The notes beneath the pieces were generated by a model that saw nothing but the letters and a program-made list of their open reading frames with translations, had not been told where the DNA came from and ran no database searches. A DNA stretch of 64,000 nt, taken from NCBI RefSeq assembly GCF_004570875.1, contig NZ_SPQK01000014.1:1-64000 (forward strand), given 5' to 3'. Below, one piece after another: positions 1-8,746 of the stretch (its first letter is position 1; each line of letters starts with the position of its first letter). The DNA is from Blastococcus sp. CT_GayMR16. Lineage in GTDB: Bacteria > Actinomycetota > Actinomycetes > Mycobacteriales > Geodermatophilaceae. A program made the translations under genes and the position numbers.

Positions 1-1648
1 AGGCCGTCGCAGCCCGGCCCAGGAAAGCCAGGACGACGGCGCCGCCCAGCCACCGCCAGCCGCCCACCTCCACCGACCGGAGCACCTCCGAGGCCCCCGC
101 CAGCAGCGGGACGCCCACCAGGATCGTCGCGGCGCCCACGCCGACGAGGACGTGCGCGACCACGCCGGCGGGTGGGAACTCCGGCCGGGCCGGGTCGGGC
201 AGGGCGAGCCTGCGACGGACCTCGCGGCGCAGCGCGCTGAGCCGGCCGGGTGTGGCCCGCTCCTCCGACCGGGTCACGGCCGAGAGCGTCAGGGGCGCCA
301 GGCCGGGCAGTGCCGCGGCGAGCGCGTCGTCGCCCTGCACCGAGAGCGCGGAGTCCACGACCAGCGCGACGTCGCTGCGCATCGCCAGCGAGGCCATCAG
401 CTCGGCGTCGTCCTCGGCGAGGTCCGCGTCGTCGGCACCGGTGAGGGCGTTGCCGAAGTCGACGATCCACGGCCGCCCGTCGCCGTCGATCAGCACGCTC
501 GAGGCCACCAGGTCGTGGTGCGCGATGCGGGCGGCGTGCAGGAGCGCCACCTGCTGCCAGACGTCCGCGAGCAGGGCGGGGGTCCGCTCGTCCGGCTCCA
601 GGTCGCTGAGCGGCCGGCCGACGACGTACTCCTGGGCGACGACCGCACCCCGGTCCGTGCCGCGGGCGAGGATCACCGAGGGCACCCGCACCCCCCGGTC
701 GCGTGCGGTCATCGCCGCGACCGCCTCGTGCTCGGCCTGCTGGCCCAGCGGCGCGACGGCGTCGGCGTCCTTGATGTCCCGCGCGGCCAGGAGGCGGTAG
801 AGCCGGTAGAGCCAGTCGCGCTCGAAGCGGTCCGGGTCGAGGACCTTCACGTAGCAGCGGCGGCCGCGGTCGTCGACGGCCTCGAACGGATGGGAGCTGC
901 GGGCCTCGACGTCGGCCGGGCGCAGTTCCTGCACGGGCAGCCCGAAGCGGGCGAGGAGCGCGGCCACCCGCGGCACGGAGGGTTCCCAGCGTGGCACGCC
1001 CAGGACCCAGTGCACCAGTGAGCCCACCGCCCAGCCCGCGGCCACCCCGCCCAGGACGTCCAGCGGCAGGTGGGCGCCGACGTAGACGCGGGTGACCGCG
1101 ACCGTCCAGGCGAGGACCCACACCGTGCGGCGGCTCCGCCGGCCCAGGTAGGGCGCCGCTGCGGTGGCGAGCGCCGCGGCGACGGCGGCGTGACCGGAGA
1201 TGAACCCGGAGCCCCCGGTGGCCCCCTCGTGCAGGACCGCGCCGACCGGCAGACCGGCCGGCCGCTCCCGGCCGACGACGGCCTTGACGAGATCGGCCAG
1301 TCCGTAGGCGAGGAGGCCCGACACCAGCAGGTCGCGGGCCATGCGGAAGCGCCGGGTCAGCGCTGCGAGCGCGGCCACCGTGGGGACCGCGACGACGTTC
1401 CCCAGCTGCATGACCAGCCACGCGACGGGCAGGACGATGCCGGAGAGGTCGTTGACCAGCCGGAACAGGTCGCGCTCGAACACCGACAGCTGCCCCTGCT
1501 GGGCGATGAGCGAGCCCACTCCCACGACGGCCAGGCCGAGCGCCACGCGCACGAGGTCGATCGGGTGACGGATGGGTCCGTGGTGCCGGGACGGCGTGCC
1601 CTCCGGGGGGTGCACCGCGGAGGGCGTCGCCACCTCGCGGGTGGTCAT
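1..1648 (-). CDS. PAP2 phosphatase / kinase-like / membrane fusion protein (C-terminus outside window)
   Basis: Partial gene: it starts at the ATG at 1648 and runs off the left edge after about 549 codons. The first ~220 residues are a membrane PAP2-superfamily phosphatase: motif C1 KAVVGRERP (K-x6-RP), C2 ISGHA, and C3 TRVYVGAHLPLD (His and Asp conserved). A kinase-like domain follows, with a catalytic-loop-like HHDLVASSVLID and an Asp-Phe-Gly (VDFGNA). Transmembrane stretches resume near the left edge, as in actinobacterial proteins annotated as lysylphosphatidylglycerol-synthase-type flippase-like. The order phosphatase, kinase-like, multi-TM is visible; the last domain is inferred because it is cut off. 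A role in lipid or cell-envelope phosphate metabolism is likely, but the substrate is unknown. It is divergent from the GH13 gene across a 165-bp gap. Confidence 0.8.
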   Translation of the reverse strand, partial: MTTREVATPSAVHPPEGTPSRHHGPIRHPIDLVRVALGLAVVGVGSLIAQQGQLSVFERDLFRLVNDLSGIVLPVAWLVMQLGNVVAVPTVAALAALTRRFRMARDLLVSGLLAYGLADLVKAVVGRERPAGLPVGAVLHEGATGGSGFISGHAAVAAALATAAAPYLGRRSRRTVWVLAWTVAVTRVYVGAHLPLDVLGGVAAGWAVGSLVHWVLGVPRWEPSVPRVAALLARFGLPVQELRPADVEARSSHPFEAVDDRGRRCYVKVLDPDRFERDWLYRLYRLLAARDIKDADAVAPLGQQAEHEAVAAMTARDRGVRVPSVILARGTDRGAVVAQEYVVGRPLSDLEPDERTPALLADVWQQVALLHAARIAHHDLVASSVLIDGDGRPWIVDFGNALTGADDADLAEDDAELMASLAMRSDVALVVDSALSVQGDDALAAALPGLAPLTLSAVTRSEERATPGRLSALRREVRRRLALPDPARPEFPPAGVVAHVLVGVGAATILVGVPLLAGASEVLRSVEVGGWRWLGGAVVLAFLGRAATA

Positions 1649-1813
1649 GGCGGGCGTGGGCTCGGCGAGGATCCGAACCTGCGCTCCGACATCCGGGCCT
1701 CCCGCCGCGGCATCCCGACGCTCGGAGGCGGTGCGCTCCGTCCGCGGCTCGGACCAGTGTGGCCTGCGGTTCCCCCCGGCGGAACGTTCCGAGGCGTCGG
1801 GCAGGGTGAGGGC

Positions 1814-3133
1814 ATGGACGACTGGATCCGGCACGCCATCTGGTGGCAGGTCTACCCGCTGGGGGCCACGGGCGCGGAGCGCGCGGCGCTGCCGACCGGC
1901 GCCCCGGCGGTGCCGCGGCTGACGGAGCTGCAGGCGTGGCTGCCCCACCTGGTCGGGCTGGGCTGCAACGGGCTGGCGCTGGGCCCCGTCTTCGAGTCCT
2001 CGACCCACGGCTACGACACCGTCGACCACCTGAGCGTCGACCGGCGGCTGGGCACCGAGCAGGACCTGCAGGAGCTCATCGAGGCCTGTCATTCACGCGG
2101 CGTCCGGGTGCTGTTCGACGGCGTCTTCAACCACGTCGGCCGGGACTTCCCGCGCTTCCGCGAGGTGCTCGAGCAGGGGCCGCGCTCGCCGGCCGCGGCC
2201 TGGTTCGACATCGACGCCGGACGCCCCGGCCCGGACGGCTTCGGCTACCGCGACTTCGAGGGGCACTCCGCGCTCGTCGCCCTCGACCACGGCAACCCGG
2301 AGGTGGCCGAGCACGTCACCCGGGTCATGACGTACTGGTGCGACCGCGGAGTCGACGCCTGGCGGCTGGACGCCGCCTACGCCGTCCCTCCGGCGTTCTG
2401 GCGCGAGGTCCTGCCGCGCCTGCGCGACCGGCACCCCGCGGTGTGGATCGTGGGGGAGGTGCTGCACGGGGACTACGCCCGCTACGTGGCCGACTCCGGC
2501 GTCGACTCGGTGACCCAGTACGAGCTGTGGAAGGCGGTCTGGAGCTCGCTGAACGACCGGAACCTGTTCGAGCTGGCGCACGCGCTGTGCCGGCACGGGG
2601 AGATGGTGCGCGCCTTCCTGCCGCAGACGTTCGTGGGCAACCACGACGTCACCCGCGTGGCCAGCCGGCTCGACGACCCGCGGCACCTGCCCCTGGCCCT
2701 CGCCCTGCTGTTCGCGCTGCCCGGCGTCCCCACCGTGTACTACGGCGACGAGTTCGGTCTCCGCGGCGTGAAGGAGGACCGGGCCGGCGGGGACGACGCC
2801 GTCCGCCCGCGGCTGCCGGAGAGCACGGAACCGGCGGACCCAGGGGCGGCGGCCGTCGCCGACCTCCACCGCCGGCTGATCGGGGTGCGGCGCCGGCACC
2901 CGTGGCTGGCCGACGCCCGCGTCGAGGAACCCGACCTGCTGACCAACGACGTCCTCGCCGTCCGCCTCACGTCGGACGGGAACGCGCTCGGCGTCGTCCT
3001 CAACGTCGGCGACACCCCGGCCGAGGTGCGCCTGCCGCTGTCGGGAGCCTCGGTGCTCGCGGGGGAGGCGGTGGTCGACGGGACGGCGTTCCGGGTGCCC
3101 CCGCACGCGTTCGCCCTCATCGGCAGCGAGTGA
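1814..3133 (+). CDS. Alpha-amylase family GH13 glycoside hydrolase
   Basis: A 439-residue (beta/alpha)8-barrel enzyme expected to cleave or transfer alpha-glucosidic bonds of malto-oligosaccharides or related glucans. All four GH13 regions are present: region I DGVFNH (102-107), region II DAWRLDAA with nucleophile Asp186 and Arg184, region III GEVLHG with acid/base Glu215, and region IV FVGNHD with Asp278. A short beta C-terminal domain follows. No signal peptide is seen, so it is probably cytoplasmic and acts on storage or imported glucans. I chose the ATG at 1814, preceded by GGTGAGGG. The same frame stays open upstream, but that part lies antisense to the preceding gene. The exact subfamily (cyclomaltodextrinase-like or other) cannot be fixed by eye. 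Confidence 0.9.
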   Translation: MDDWIRHAIWWQVYPLGATGAERAALPTGAPAVPRLTELQAWLPHLVGLGCNGLALGPVFESSTHGYDTVDHLSVDRRLGTEQDLQELIEACHSRGVRVLFDGVFNHVGRDFPRFREVLEQGPRSPAAAWFDIDAGRPGPDGFGYRDFEGHSALVALDHGNPEVAEHVTRVMTYWCDRGVDAWRLDAAYAVPPAFWREVLPRLRDRHPAVWIVGEVLHGDYARYVADSGVDSVTQYELWKAVWSSLNDRNLFELAHALCRHGEMVRAFLPQTFVGNHDVTRVASRLDDPRHLPLALALLFALPGVPTVYYGDEFGLRGVKEDRAGGDDAVRPRLPESTEPADPGAAAVADLHRRLIGVRRRHPWLADARVEEPDLLTNDVLAVRLTSDGNALGVVLNVGDTPAEVRLPLSGASVLAGEAVVDGTAFRVPPHAFALIGSE

Positions 3134-3136
3134 GGG

Positions 3137-3406
3137 TCAGCCGACGACGACGTTCCAGGGGCGGATCGTCCACCCGGTCACGAGGCCGTTGCTGACGTAG
3201 GGGTCCTGCTCGACGAAGCGCTCGACGGCGTCCCGGTCGACCGTCCAGATCAGCAGGGCGCGGTCGTAGGGGTCCGGCAGCGCCCCCGCCAGCAGCAGCT
3301 CGCCGCGGTCGTGGGCGGCCACGGCCAGCGCGAGGTGCTCGTCCCGCAGGGCGGCCCGGCGCTCCAGGTAGTCGTCGACGAGGGCGTACTCGAGCAGCAG
3401 GTACAT
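3137..3406 (-). CDS. YciI family protein
   Basis: An 89-residue protein of the YciI/YCII ferredoxin-like-fold family. It has the usual features: MYLLLEYA opening strand, RDEHLAL with the conserved His of the putative active site, ELLLAGALPDP, and a C-terminal PYVSNGLVTGWTIRPW, which matches the DPYV...GLV...I.PW family pattern. Length is normal. The function of the family is poorly defined; some members act as small dehydrochlorinase-like or redox-associated enzymes. It is convergent with the GH13 gene (3-bp gap) and divergent from the flavodoxin-like gene (39 bp), so the two short divergent genes may share a promoter region. Confidence 0.85.
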   Translation of the reverse strand: MYLLLEYALVDDYLERRAALRDEHLALAVAAHDRGELLLAGALPDPYDRALLIWTVDRDAVERFVEQDPYVSNGLVTGWTIRPWNVVVG

Positions 3407-3445
3407 GCCGTCACTGTCACACGGTGCGCGAGGCAGGATGCCTGC

Positions 3446-3886
3446 ATGCCGCGCCTGCTGGTCGTCCACCACACACCGTCGCCCGCGATGCAGGCGGTGC
3501 TGGAGGCCGTGCGGGAGGGGGTCGCGCTGGTCGAGGAGGTCGAGCTCGTCGTCCGGCCGGCCCTGTCGGCGGGGGCGGCGGACCTGCTCGACGCCGACGG
3601 CGTCCTGCTGGGGACACCCGCGAACATCGGCTACATGTCCGGCGCGCTCAAGCACTTCTTCGACACCGTCTACTACCCCTGCCTGGACGCGACCGTCGGG
3701 CTGCCGTACGGCGTCTACGTCCACGGCAACGACGACACGGCGGGTGCGGTGAACGGCATCGCGAAGATCACCGGGGGGATGCGCTGGAAGCAGGTGGCCG
3801 CCCCGCTGAGCCTCGTCGGCGCACCCGGTCCGGCGGAGCTCGAGGCCTGTCGCGAGCTGGCCGCGACCGTCGCGGTGAACCTCTGA
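3446..3886 (+). CDS. Flavodoxin-like NAD(P)H-dependent oxidoreductase
   Basis: A 146-residue flavodoxin-fold protein. The N-terminal strand is LLVVHHTPSPAMQAV in the FMN phosphate-binding position, followed by GVLLGTPANIGYMSGALKHFFD, typical of FMN-binding WrbA/flavodoxin_2-like proteins that surround the isoalloxazine ring. It probably binds FMN and carries electrons or reduces a small quinone- or nitro-type substrate; the partner is unknown. The start ATG is at 3446. It ends 4 bp before the convergent diguanylate cyclase gene. Confidence 0.8.
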   Translation: MPRLLVVHHTPSPAMQAVLEAVREGVALVEEVELVVRPALSAGAADLLDADGVLLGTPANIGYMSGALKHFFDTVYYPCLDATVGLPYGVYVHGNDDTAGAVNGIAKITGGMRWKQVAAPLSLVGAPGPAELEACRELAATVAVNL

Positions 3887-3890
3887 GGCC

Positions 3891-5492
3891 TCAGGTCAGG
3901 TCGCTGACGACCCGGTCCCGTCCCTGGCGCTTCGCCCGGTAGAGGTGGGCGTCGGCGCGGCCGAACAGCTCGAGCGCGGTCGGCTCGGGCAGCCCGGCGG
4001 TGCTGGTCGCCCCGATGCTCACGGTGATCGCCAGGGCGCCGGTCAGCTCCGACCACGGGTGGTCGGCCACGTCCCCGCGCAGGGTCTCCAGCCGGCGGGC
4101 CGCCGCGCGCGGGTCACTGCCCACCAGGACGAGCAGGAACTCCTCGCCGCCCATCCGGGCGGCGAACGAGCCGGAACCGTCCTCGATGTCCAGCAGCAGC
4201 TCCGCGACGGTGCGCAGCACCTCGTCACCCACCTCGTGGGAACAGGTGTCGTTCACGAGCTTGAAGTAGTCGAGGTCGAGCAGGGCGACGGACACCTCGG
4301 GCGCGCCCGCGGTGCGGCGCAGCAGCCGGGGCAGCTGCTCGTCCAGGAAGCGTCGGTTGTAGAGACCGGTGAGCGGGTCGCGCAGCGAGAGCTCCCGGTA
4401 CCGGCGGCTCTGCCGGCGCGCCTCGGTCGTCTCGTACATCGCCTGCAGGGCGCGCGCCCGGGCGTCGCGCTGGGCGGACTGCAGGTCCATGAACTCATCG
4501 GAGTACAGCTTGTGCTCCTCGAACGCGGCCCGGAAGTCGCCCCCGGCGGCGTGCAGCTCGGCCTGCTCCCGGCGGGCCCGCACGCGGATCGAGGTCAGCC
4601 CGTGCTCCTCGCAGCGGCGGACGCTCTCGTCGAGGCTCTCCTGGGCGCCCGCCACGTTGCCGCGCCGGCGCCGGACCTCGGCGAGGGTCAGCAGGAAATC
4701 CGCGCCGGCGTCGCCGTCCAAGGACGCGGCCAGGGCCTCGGGCCGGAGTCCGGGCAGCAGCGCGGCCTCCGCCTCCTCGAGCCGGCCGAGTCCCATCAGG
4801 GCGCGGGCGACGGTGTCCAGCCGTCCGATGTGCAGGGGGACGTCGGACGTGGTGGCGACCGCCTGCAGCTGGGTGCTGAACCCGAGGGCCGCGTCGAAGT
4901 CGCCGAACAGCGTCTCGGAGTAGGCCCGGTTGTTGAGCACCATCAGCTGGCGGTCGACGTCGCCGAGCTCCTCGGCGACCTGCTGGACCTGTGCGTAGCG
5001 ATCCCGCGCCGCCTCGTCCCCGTTGAGCGCCAGGCAGTCGCCCAGCCGGGTCAGGTGGTCGACCCGCATGGCCGGGTCGGCGTCCTCGCCGAGCACGTCG
5101 ACGGCCCGGACGGCGTGCTCGAGTCCGAGCGAGACGTCGCCGAGCTCCTGGAACACCGCCGACAGGACGAAGTGGCTGCGGGCCAGGGTGCGGCGCGAGT
5201 CGTCGTCGGTGGCCCAGCGCTGCACGGCCTGGGCGATCCGGCCGGCCTCGGCGACGTTGCCGCGGCGCCGGAGAAGGTCGGCCTTGATCAGCTGCGCCCG
5301 CTGTTCGATCTCGGCAAGGCCCAGCTCGCGGGCGTCGGCGACGGTCTGCTCGGCGCGCTGTTCGGCGCTCCCACGGTCGAAGCGGGCCAGCATCTCCAGC
5401 TCGTCCACGGTCGCCAGCAGTTCGGCGGCTCGCGGGTCGTCGGGAGCCGGCGCGGGCGGGCGCGCATCGGCCACGGCTGGCGGGCTGATCAC
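3891..5492 (-). CDS. TPR-containing diguanylate cyclase (GGDEF)
   Basis: Roughly 533 residues. The first ~340 form tetratricopeptide-like helical repeats, visible as repeated ALxxLGRLEEAEAAL-type units. A short coiled linker leads to a C-terminal GGDEF domain with DPLTGLYNRRFLDE and the catalytic loop GGEEF (about residue 446), so it should make cyclic di-GMP from two GTP. No RxxD inhibitory site precedes GGEEF (the residues there read GSFAAR), so product feedback at the usual I-site is unlikely. No membrane segment or signal peptide is seen, so it is a cytoplasmic sensor-type cyclase. The start is uncertain: the frame stays open to 5687, overlapping the divergent ABC gene, and I prefer the GTG at 5492. 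Confidence 0.85.
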   Translation of the reverse strand: MISPPAVADARPPAPAPDDPRAAELLATVDELEMLARFDRGSAEQRAEQTVADARELGLAEIEQRAQLIKADLLRRRGNVAEAGRIAQAVQRWATDDDSRRTLARSHFVLSAVFQELGDVSLGLEHAVRAVDVLGEDADPAMRVDHLTRLGDCLALNGDEAARDRYAQVQQVAEELGDVDRQLMVLNNRAYSETLFGDFDAALGFSTQLQAVATTSDVPLHIGRLDTVARALMGLGRLEEAEAALLPGLRPEALAASLDGDAGADFLLTLAEVRRRRGNVAGAQESLDESVRRCEEHGLTSIRVRARREQAELHAAGGDFRAAFEEHKLYSDEFMDLQSAQRDARARALQAMYETTEARRQSRRYRELSLRDPLTGLYNRRFLDEQLPRLLRRTAGAPEVSVALLDLDYFKLVNDTCSHEVGDEVLRTVAELLLDIEDGSGSFAARMGGEEFLLVLVGSDPRAAARRLETLRGDVADHPWSELTGALAITVSIGATSTAGLPEPTALELFGRADAHLYRAKRQGRDRVVSDLT

Positions 5493-5620
5493 AATCGATC
5501 CATCGGCACCGACGCCGCGCAGCTTGAGCGCCGTCGCATGCCGGGTTCCCCCGGGCCCGGTCGCCCACGACCCGGGGTGGCGGAAGAAAGTCACTGGAGA
5601 CCGATCACTTGGCGGCGGAC

Positions 5621-5638
5621 CCTGTGTCTCAACACAGG
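5621..5638. promoter_or_regulatory. Perfect palindrome upstream of the ABC exporter operon
   Basis: The arms CCTGTGT (5621-5627) and ACACAGG (5632-5638) are perfect inverted repeats around CTCA. The site lies 34 bp before the ATG of the ABC ATPase and inside the divergent region shared with the diguanylate cyclase. Size and place fit a dimeric repressor operator. No regulator gene lies next to it, so the binding protein is unknown. Confidence 0.5.
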
Positions 5639-5671
5639 ACAGGACTGCACGGCGCAGAGGTGAGGGATCCG

Positions 5672-6652
5672 ATGACGACGCAGGCACCGCTCGCGATCGA
5701 GGCCACGGGACTGGAGAAATCGTTCGGTGACACGCACGCCGTGGCCGGCGTGGACCTCGCGGTCCCGGAGGGGGCCATCTACGGGGTCCTGGGGCCCAAC
5801 GGGGCGGGGAAGACGACCGTCATCCGCATGCTGGCCACGCTCATTGCACCCGACGCCGGTTCCGCCCGGGTGCTGGGCCACGACATCCGCACCGACGGGG
5901 ACGCCGTCCGCAGCCAGGTCAGCCTGACCGGGCAGCTCGCGTCGGTGGACGAGGAGCTGACCGGCCGGGAGAACCTGATCCTGCTCGGCCGGCTGCTCGG
6001 GCTGTCTCGCGCGGCCTCCCGGACCCGGGCGGACGAGCTGCTGGAGGCCTTCGGCATCGCCGAGGCGTCGGCCCGCCTCGTCAAGCACTTCTCGGGCGGG
6101 ATGCGCCGCCGGCTGGACATCGCCGCGAGCATCGTCGTCACGCCGCGACTGATGTTCCTCGACGAGCCGACCACCGGCCTCGACCCGCGCTCGCGCAACC
6201 AGGTGTGGGAGATCGCCCGGGCGCTGCAGGCCGGCGGGACGACGATCCTGCTCTGCACCCAGTACCTGGAGGAGGCCGACCAGCTGGCCGACGGGATCGC
6301 CGTCATCGACCGCGGCCGGGTGATCGCGGAGGGCACACCGGGGCAGCTCAAGGCGTCGGTGGGGACCGGCGGGCTGCACGTCCGGCTCCTGGAGTCCGAG
6401 CACCGTCCCGAGGCCGCCGAGATCCTCGAGCGCGCCGTCGGCACCGTCGTCCTCGAAGCGGACCCGGCCGCGCTGTCGGTGTCGTGCGCCGATCCGGCGC
6501 GGGCGGCGGACGGGGTGTCCGCGGTGGCCCGGGCCGGTCTCGGCATCGCGGAGTTCTCCCTCGGCCAGCCCAGCCTGGACGAGGTCTTCCTGGCACTGAC
6601 CGGCCATCTGGCCGAGGAGCCCGACCCGACCCTCGAGGAGCAGCCGTCATGA
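5672..6652 (+). CDS. ABC transporter ATP-binding protein, DrrA-type
   Basis: A 326-residue ATPase of the drug/antibiotic exporter (DrrA) family. Walker [10 protein letters not shown] is at about 41-49, the Q-loop region follows, then signature [12 protein letters not shown], Walker B LMFLDEP and D-loop TTGLDPRSR. The ~100-residue C-terminal extension ending in [13 protein letters not shown] is typical of DrrA/CcmA-like subunits. It should power export through the permease encoded next, whose ATG overlaps its stop (ATGA at 6649-6652). The start at 5672 is supported by the GAGGTGAGG just upstream; the open frame further upstream lacks a better ribosome site. Confidence 0.95.
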   Translation: MTTQAPLAIEATGLEKSFGDTHAVAGVDLAVPEGAIYGVLGPNGAGKTTVIRMLATLIAPDAGSARVLGHDIRTDGDAVRSQVSLTGQLASVDEELTGRENLILLGRLLGLSRAASRTRADELLEAFGIAEASARLVKHFSGGMRRRLDIAASIVVTPRLMFLDEPTTGLDPRSRNQVWEIARALQAGGTTILLCTQYLEEADQLADGIAVIDRGRVIAEGTPGQLKASVGTGGLHVRLLESEHRPEAAEILERAVGTVVLEADPAALSVSCADPARAADGVSAVARAGLGIAEFSLGQPSLDEVFLALTGHLAEEPDPTLEEQPS

Positions 6653-7485
6653 GCGCCGCCACGCAGGCGACCGACGGCGCCGACACCGCCGCCGTTCGTC
6701 AGGCCATCACCACCACCGCCCGGCCGCCGCGTCCCGGAGGCCTGTCACAGGCGCTGACCTTCGGCTGGCGGGGCATGCTGAAGGTCAAGCACGTGCCCGA
6801 GCAGCTGCTCGACGTGACCGTCACCCCGGTCATGTTCCTGCTGCTGTTCACCTACCTGTTCGGCGGCGCGATCGCGGGGTCCACCAGCGCCTACCTGGAC
6901 TACACGCTGCCAGGGCTGCTGGTCATGTCGGTGCTGTTCACGACCGTCTACTCCGGGGTGGCGCTGAACACCGACCTCACCAAGGGCGTCGTCGACCGGT
7001 TCCGGTCGTTGCCGCTCTGGCGGCCGGCACCGCTGCTGGGCTCGCTGCTGGGCGACAGCGTCCGCTACGTCATTGCCGGCACAGTGATCATCGTGGTGGG
7101 CGTCGCGCTCGGGTACCGCCCCGATGCCGGGGTGGTCGGCGCGGTCGCGGCGCTCGCACTCGTGGTGGTGTTCTCCTTCGGGCTGTCCTGGGTGTTCTGC
7201 GTCCTCGGCCTGCTGCTGCGTTCGCCGAACGCCGTGATGAACGCCGGCTTCATGGGGATCTTCCCGCTGACGTTCCTGTCCAACGTGTTCGTCGACCCCG
7301 CCACGCTGCCGGGACCGCTGGAGGCGTTCGTCGAGGTCAACCCGATCTCGATCCTGGCGACGGCGTGCCGGTCACTGATGGACGGCGAGCCGGACGGCCC
7401 GGCGATCCTCGTCTCCCTCGCCGTGGCCGCGGTACTGGCGGCGGTCTTCCTGCCGATCACCACGCGGCTCTACCGCAGCCGGTGA
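6649..7485 (+). CDS. ABC-2 type transporter permease, DrrB-type
   Basis: A 278-residue membrane subunit with about six hydrophobic segments, starting with [17 protein letters not shown] after a ~45-residue Ala/Thr/Pro-rich cytoplasmic leader. The ABC-2 permease features are clear, including the conserved P[10 protein letters not shown] segment before the last helices. It pairs with the upstream ATPase through a 4-nt overlap. Together they form a two-component exporter of the daunorubicin-resistance type; the substrate is unknown, and lipids, glycans and antibiotics are all possible for the family. Its stop overlaps the GTG of the next gene (GTGA at 7482-7485), so the operon continues. Confidence 0.93.
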   Translation: MSAATQATDGADTAAVRQAITTTARPPRPGGLSQALTFGWRGMLKVKHVPEQLLDVTVTPVMFLLLFTYLFGGAIAGSTSAYLDYTLPGLLVMSVLFTTVYSGVALNTDLTKGVVDRFRSLPLWRPAPLLGSLLGDSVRYVIAGTVIIVVGVALGYRPDAGVVGAVAALALVVVFSFGLSWVFCVLGLLLRSPNAVMNAGFMGIFPLTFLSNVFVDPATLPGPLEAFVEVNPISILATACRSLMDGEPDGPAILVSLAVAAVLAAVFLPITTRLYRSR

Positions 7486-7883
7486 GCGGGGTGGACGACG
7501 AGGCGGAGATCCGCGGACTCCTGGAACGCTGGGCGCGGGCGGTGCACGAGGGCGACCTGGACGCCGTCCTCGACCGGCACTCCGCCGACATCGTCATGTT
7601 CGACGTCCCGCCGCCGCACCGGGGCGCGCGGGGTATCGCGGCCTACCGCGAGACCTGGCCCGGGTTCTTCGAGTGGCAGCGGCAGGGGGCCGTCTTCGAG
7701 ATCGAGTCGCTCGACGTCACTGCCGGCGCGGACGTCGCCTTCGCCCATGCCCTGCTCCGGTGCGGCACCGCAGCCGAGTTCGCGGAGGACGCGGAGCGGC
7801 GGCTGCGGCTGACCGTCGGGCTGCGCCGGGACGACGGCCGATGGGTCGTCGTACACGAGCACCACTCGTTCGCCACGTCCTGA
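7482..7883 (+). CDS. SnoaL/NTF2-like domain protein
   Basis: A 133-residue protein of the cone-shaped alpha+beta NTF2/SnoaL fold: helix EAEIRGLLERWARAVHEGDLDAVLDRHSAD, then FDVPPP, GARGIAAYRETWPGF, and closing strands WVVVHEHHSF. The DUF4440/SnoaL pattern of an acidic helix and a His-rich last strand is clear. It starts at a GTG overlapping the permease stop, so it is translated with the exporter. Its role could be small-molecule binding or isomerisation; nothing in the sequence fixes a substrate. Confidence 0.8.
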   Translation: MSGVDDEAEIRGLLERWARAVHEGDLDAVLDRHSADIVMFDVPPPHRGARGIAAYRETWPGFFEWQRQGAVFEIESLDVTAGADVAFAHALLRCGTAAEFAEDAERRLRLTVGLRRDDGRWVVVHEHHSFATS

Positions 7884-7895
7884 CGGGAGTTCTCG

Positions 7896-8339
7896 ATGCC
7901 TGACGACGCGTCCGCCCTCGAGCCGCTGATCGGCACCTGGGACATCGAGGCCTCGGCACCCGGGGGCGAGTGGTCCGGCACCGGGCGGACGACGTTCGAG
8001 TGGCTGCTCGGTCATGCCTTCGTCCTGGAACGCTCGGCGGTCGACCACCCCGACGCGCCGGACTCGCATGCGGTCGTCGCCCCGGCCGCCGAGGGGCACG
8101 GCTGGACGCAGCACTACTTCGACTCCCGGGGGGTGGTACGGCTCTACGAGATGGGATTCGACGGCCGGGAGTGGACGCTACTGCGGCGCACCCCGGACTT
8201 CAGTCCGCTGAGCTTCCACCAGCGCTACGTCGGCACGTTCAGCGAGGACGGGGGCGTGATCGACGGGCAGTGGGAGATGTCCGACGACGGCGCCGAGTGG
8301 CGGTCGGACTTCCGGCTCACCTACCGGCGCGTCCGCTGA
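7896..8339 (+). CDS. DUF1579-like beta-barrel protein
   Basis: A 147-residue beta-rich protein. The opening LEPLIGTWDIEAS and the later GWTQHYFDSRGVVRLYEMGFDGREW strands resemble DUF1579/lipocalin-like domains that begin with an L.GTW motif and form a small barrel. No signal peptide is present. It follows the SnoaL-like gene by 12 bp with GGAG upstream, so it is probably the last gene of the exporter operon. Function is unknown; binding of a small hydrophobic ligand is the usual guess for this fold. Confidence 0.7.
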   Translation: MPDDASALEPLIGTWDIEASAPGGEWSGTGRTTFEWLLGHAFVLERSAVDHPDAPDSHAVVAPAAEGHGWTQHYFDSRGVVRLYEMGFDGREWTLLRRTPDFSPLSFHQRYVGTFSEDGGVIDGQWEMSDDGAEWRSDFRLTYRRVR

Positions 8340-8360
8340 CTCCCGGAGCGCCGGGCCGGG

Positions 8361-8735
8361 TCAGCGGGGCAGCGGCGTCGGTGCGAAGGCCAGCAGGCGC
8401 CAGTCGCCCGCCGCCCTCGTCCAGACCGACAGCGCCAGGTTGTCGATCGTCTTCGGGACTCCGTCGACGAGGAGGTCGGCGGTCATCCGGCCGACCACCA
8501 TCGCGCCGTCGCCCACGACCTCGACCCGCTCGACCGGGTGGTCGACCCGTCGGTAGACGTAGTACCCGCTGCGGATCTTCTCCAGGTACTCCGCCTTGGT
8601 GTCCCTGACGCCGCTGGAGTGGCAGTAGCTCAGCTCCTCGGCGAAGAACCGGTCGAGGGCGGCCAGGTCGGGGCCGAGCAGGGCCTGGTAGCGGAGGTCC
8701 TCCGCGGCCAGGACCGTTGCGACGTCGTCGGACAT
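8361..8735 (-). CDS. NTF2/SnoaL-like protein (DUF4440 type)
   Basis: A 124-residue NTF2-like protein: N-terminal helices DDVATVLAAEDLRYQALLGPDLAALDRFFAEELSYCH, then SSGVRDTKAEYLEKIRSG, ending with WRLLAFAPTPLP. This is the standard DUF4440 layout. It has a strong ribosome site (GAGGAGG before the ATG) and begins 11 bp after the stop of lutC on the same strand, so it is likely the last gene of the lactate-utilisation operon. It resembles the SnoaL protein at 7482-7883 in fold only. Function is unassigned. Confidence 0.8.
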   Translation of the reverse strand: MSDDVATVLAAEDLRYQALLGPDLAALDRFFAEELSYCHSSGVRDTKAEYLEKIRSGYYVYRRVDHPVERVEVVGDGAMVVGRMTADLLVDGVPKTIDNLALSVWTRAAGDWRLLAFAPTPLPR

Positions 8736-8746
8736 GCCGGACCTCC

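Noticed and set aside
1660-1690. tRNA T-arm-like string (GGTTCGGATCC on the minus strand)
   Set aside because: The stem does not pair beyond 3 bp and no anticodon or D arm lies upstream, so it is chance.
3945-5663. Long plus-strand open frame opposite the diguanylate cyclase
   Set aside because: Composition is Gln/Gly/Arg-rich without a domain, while the minus strand carries GGEEF.
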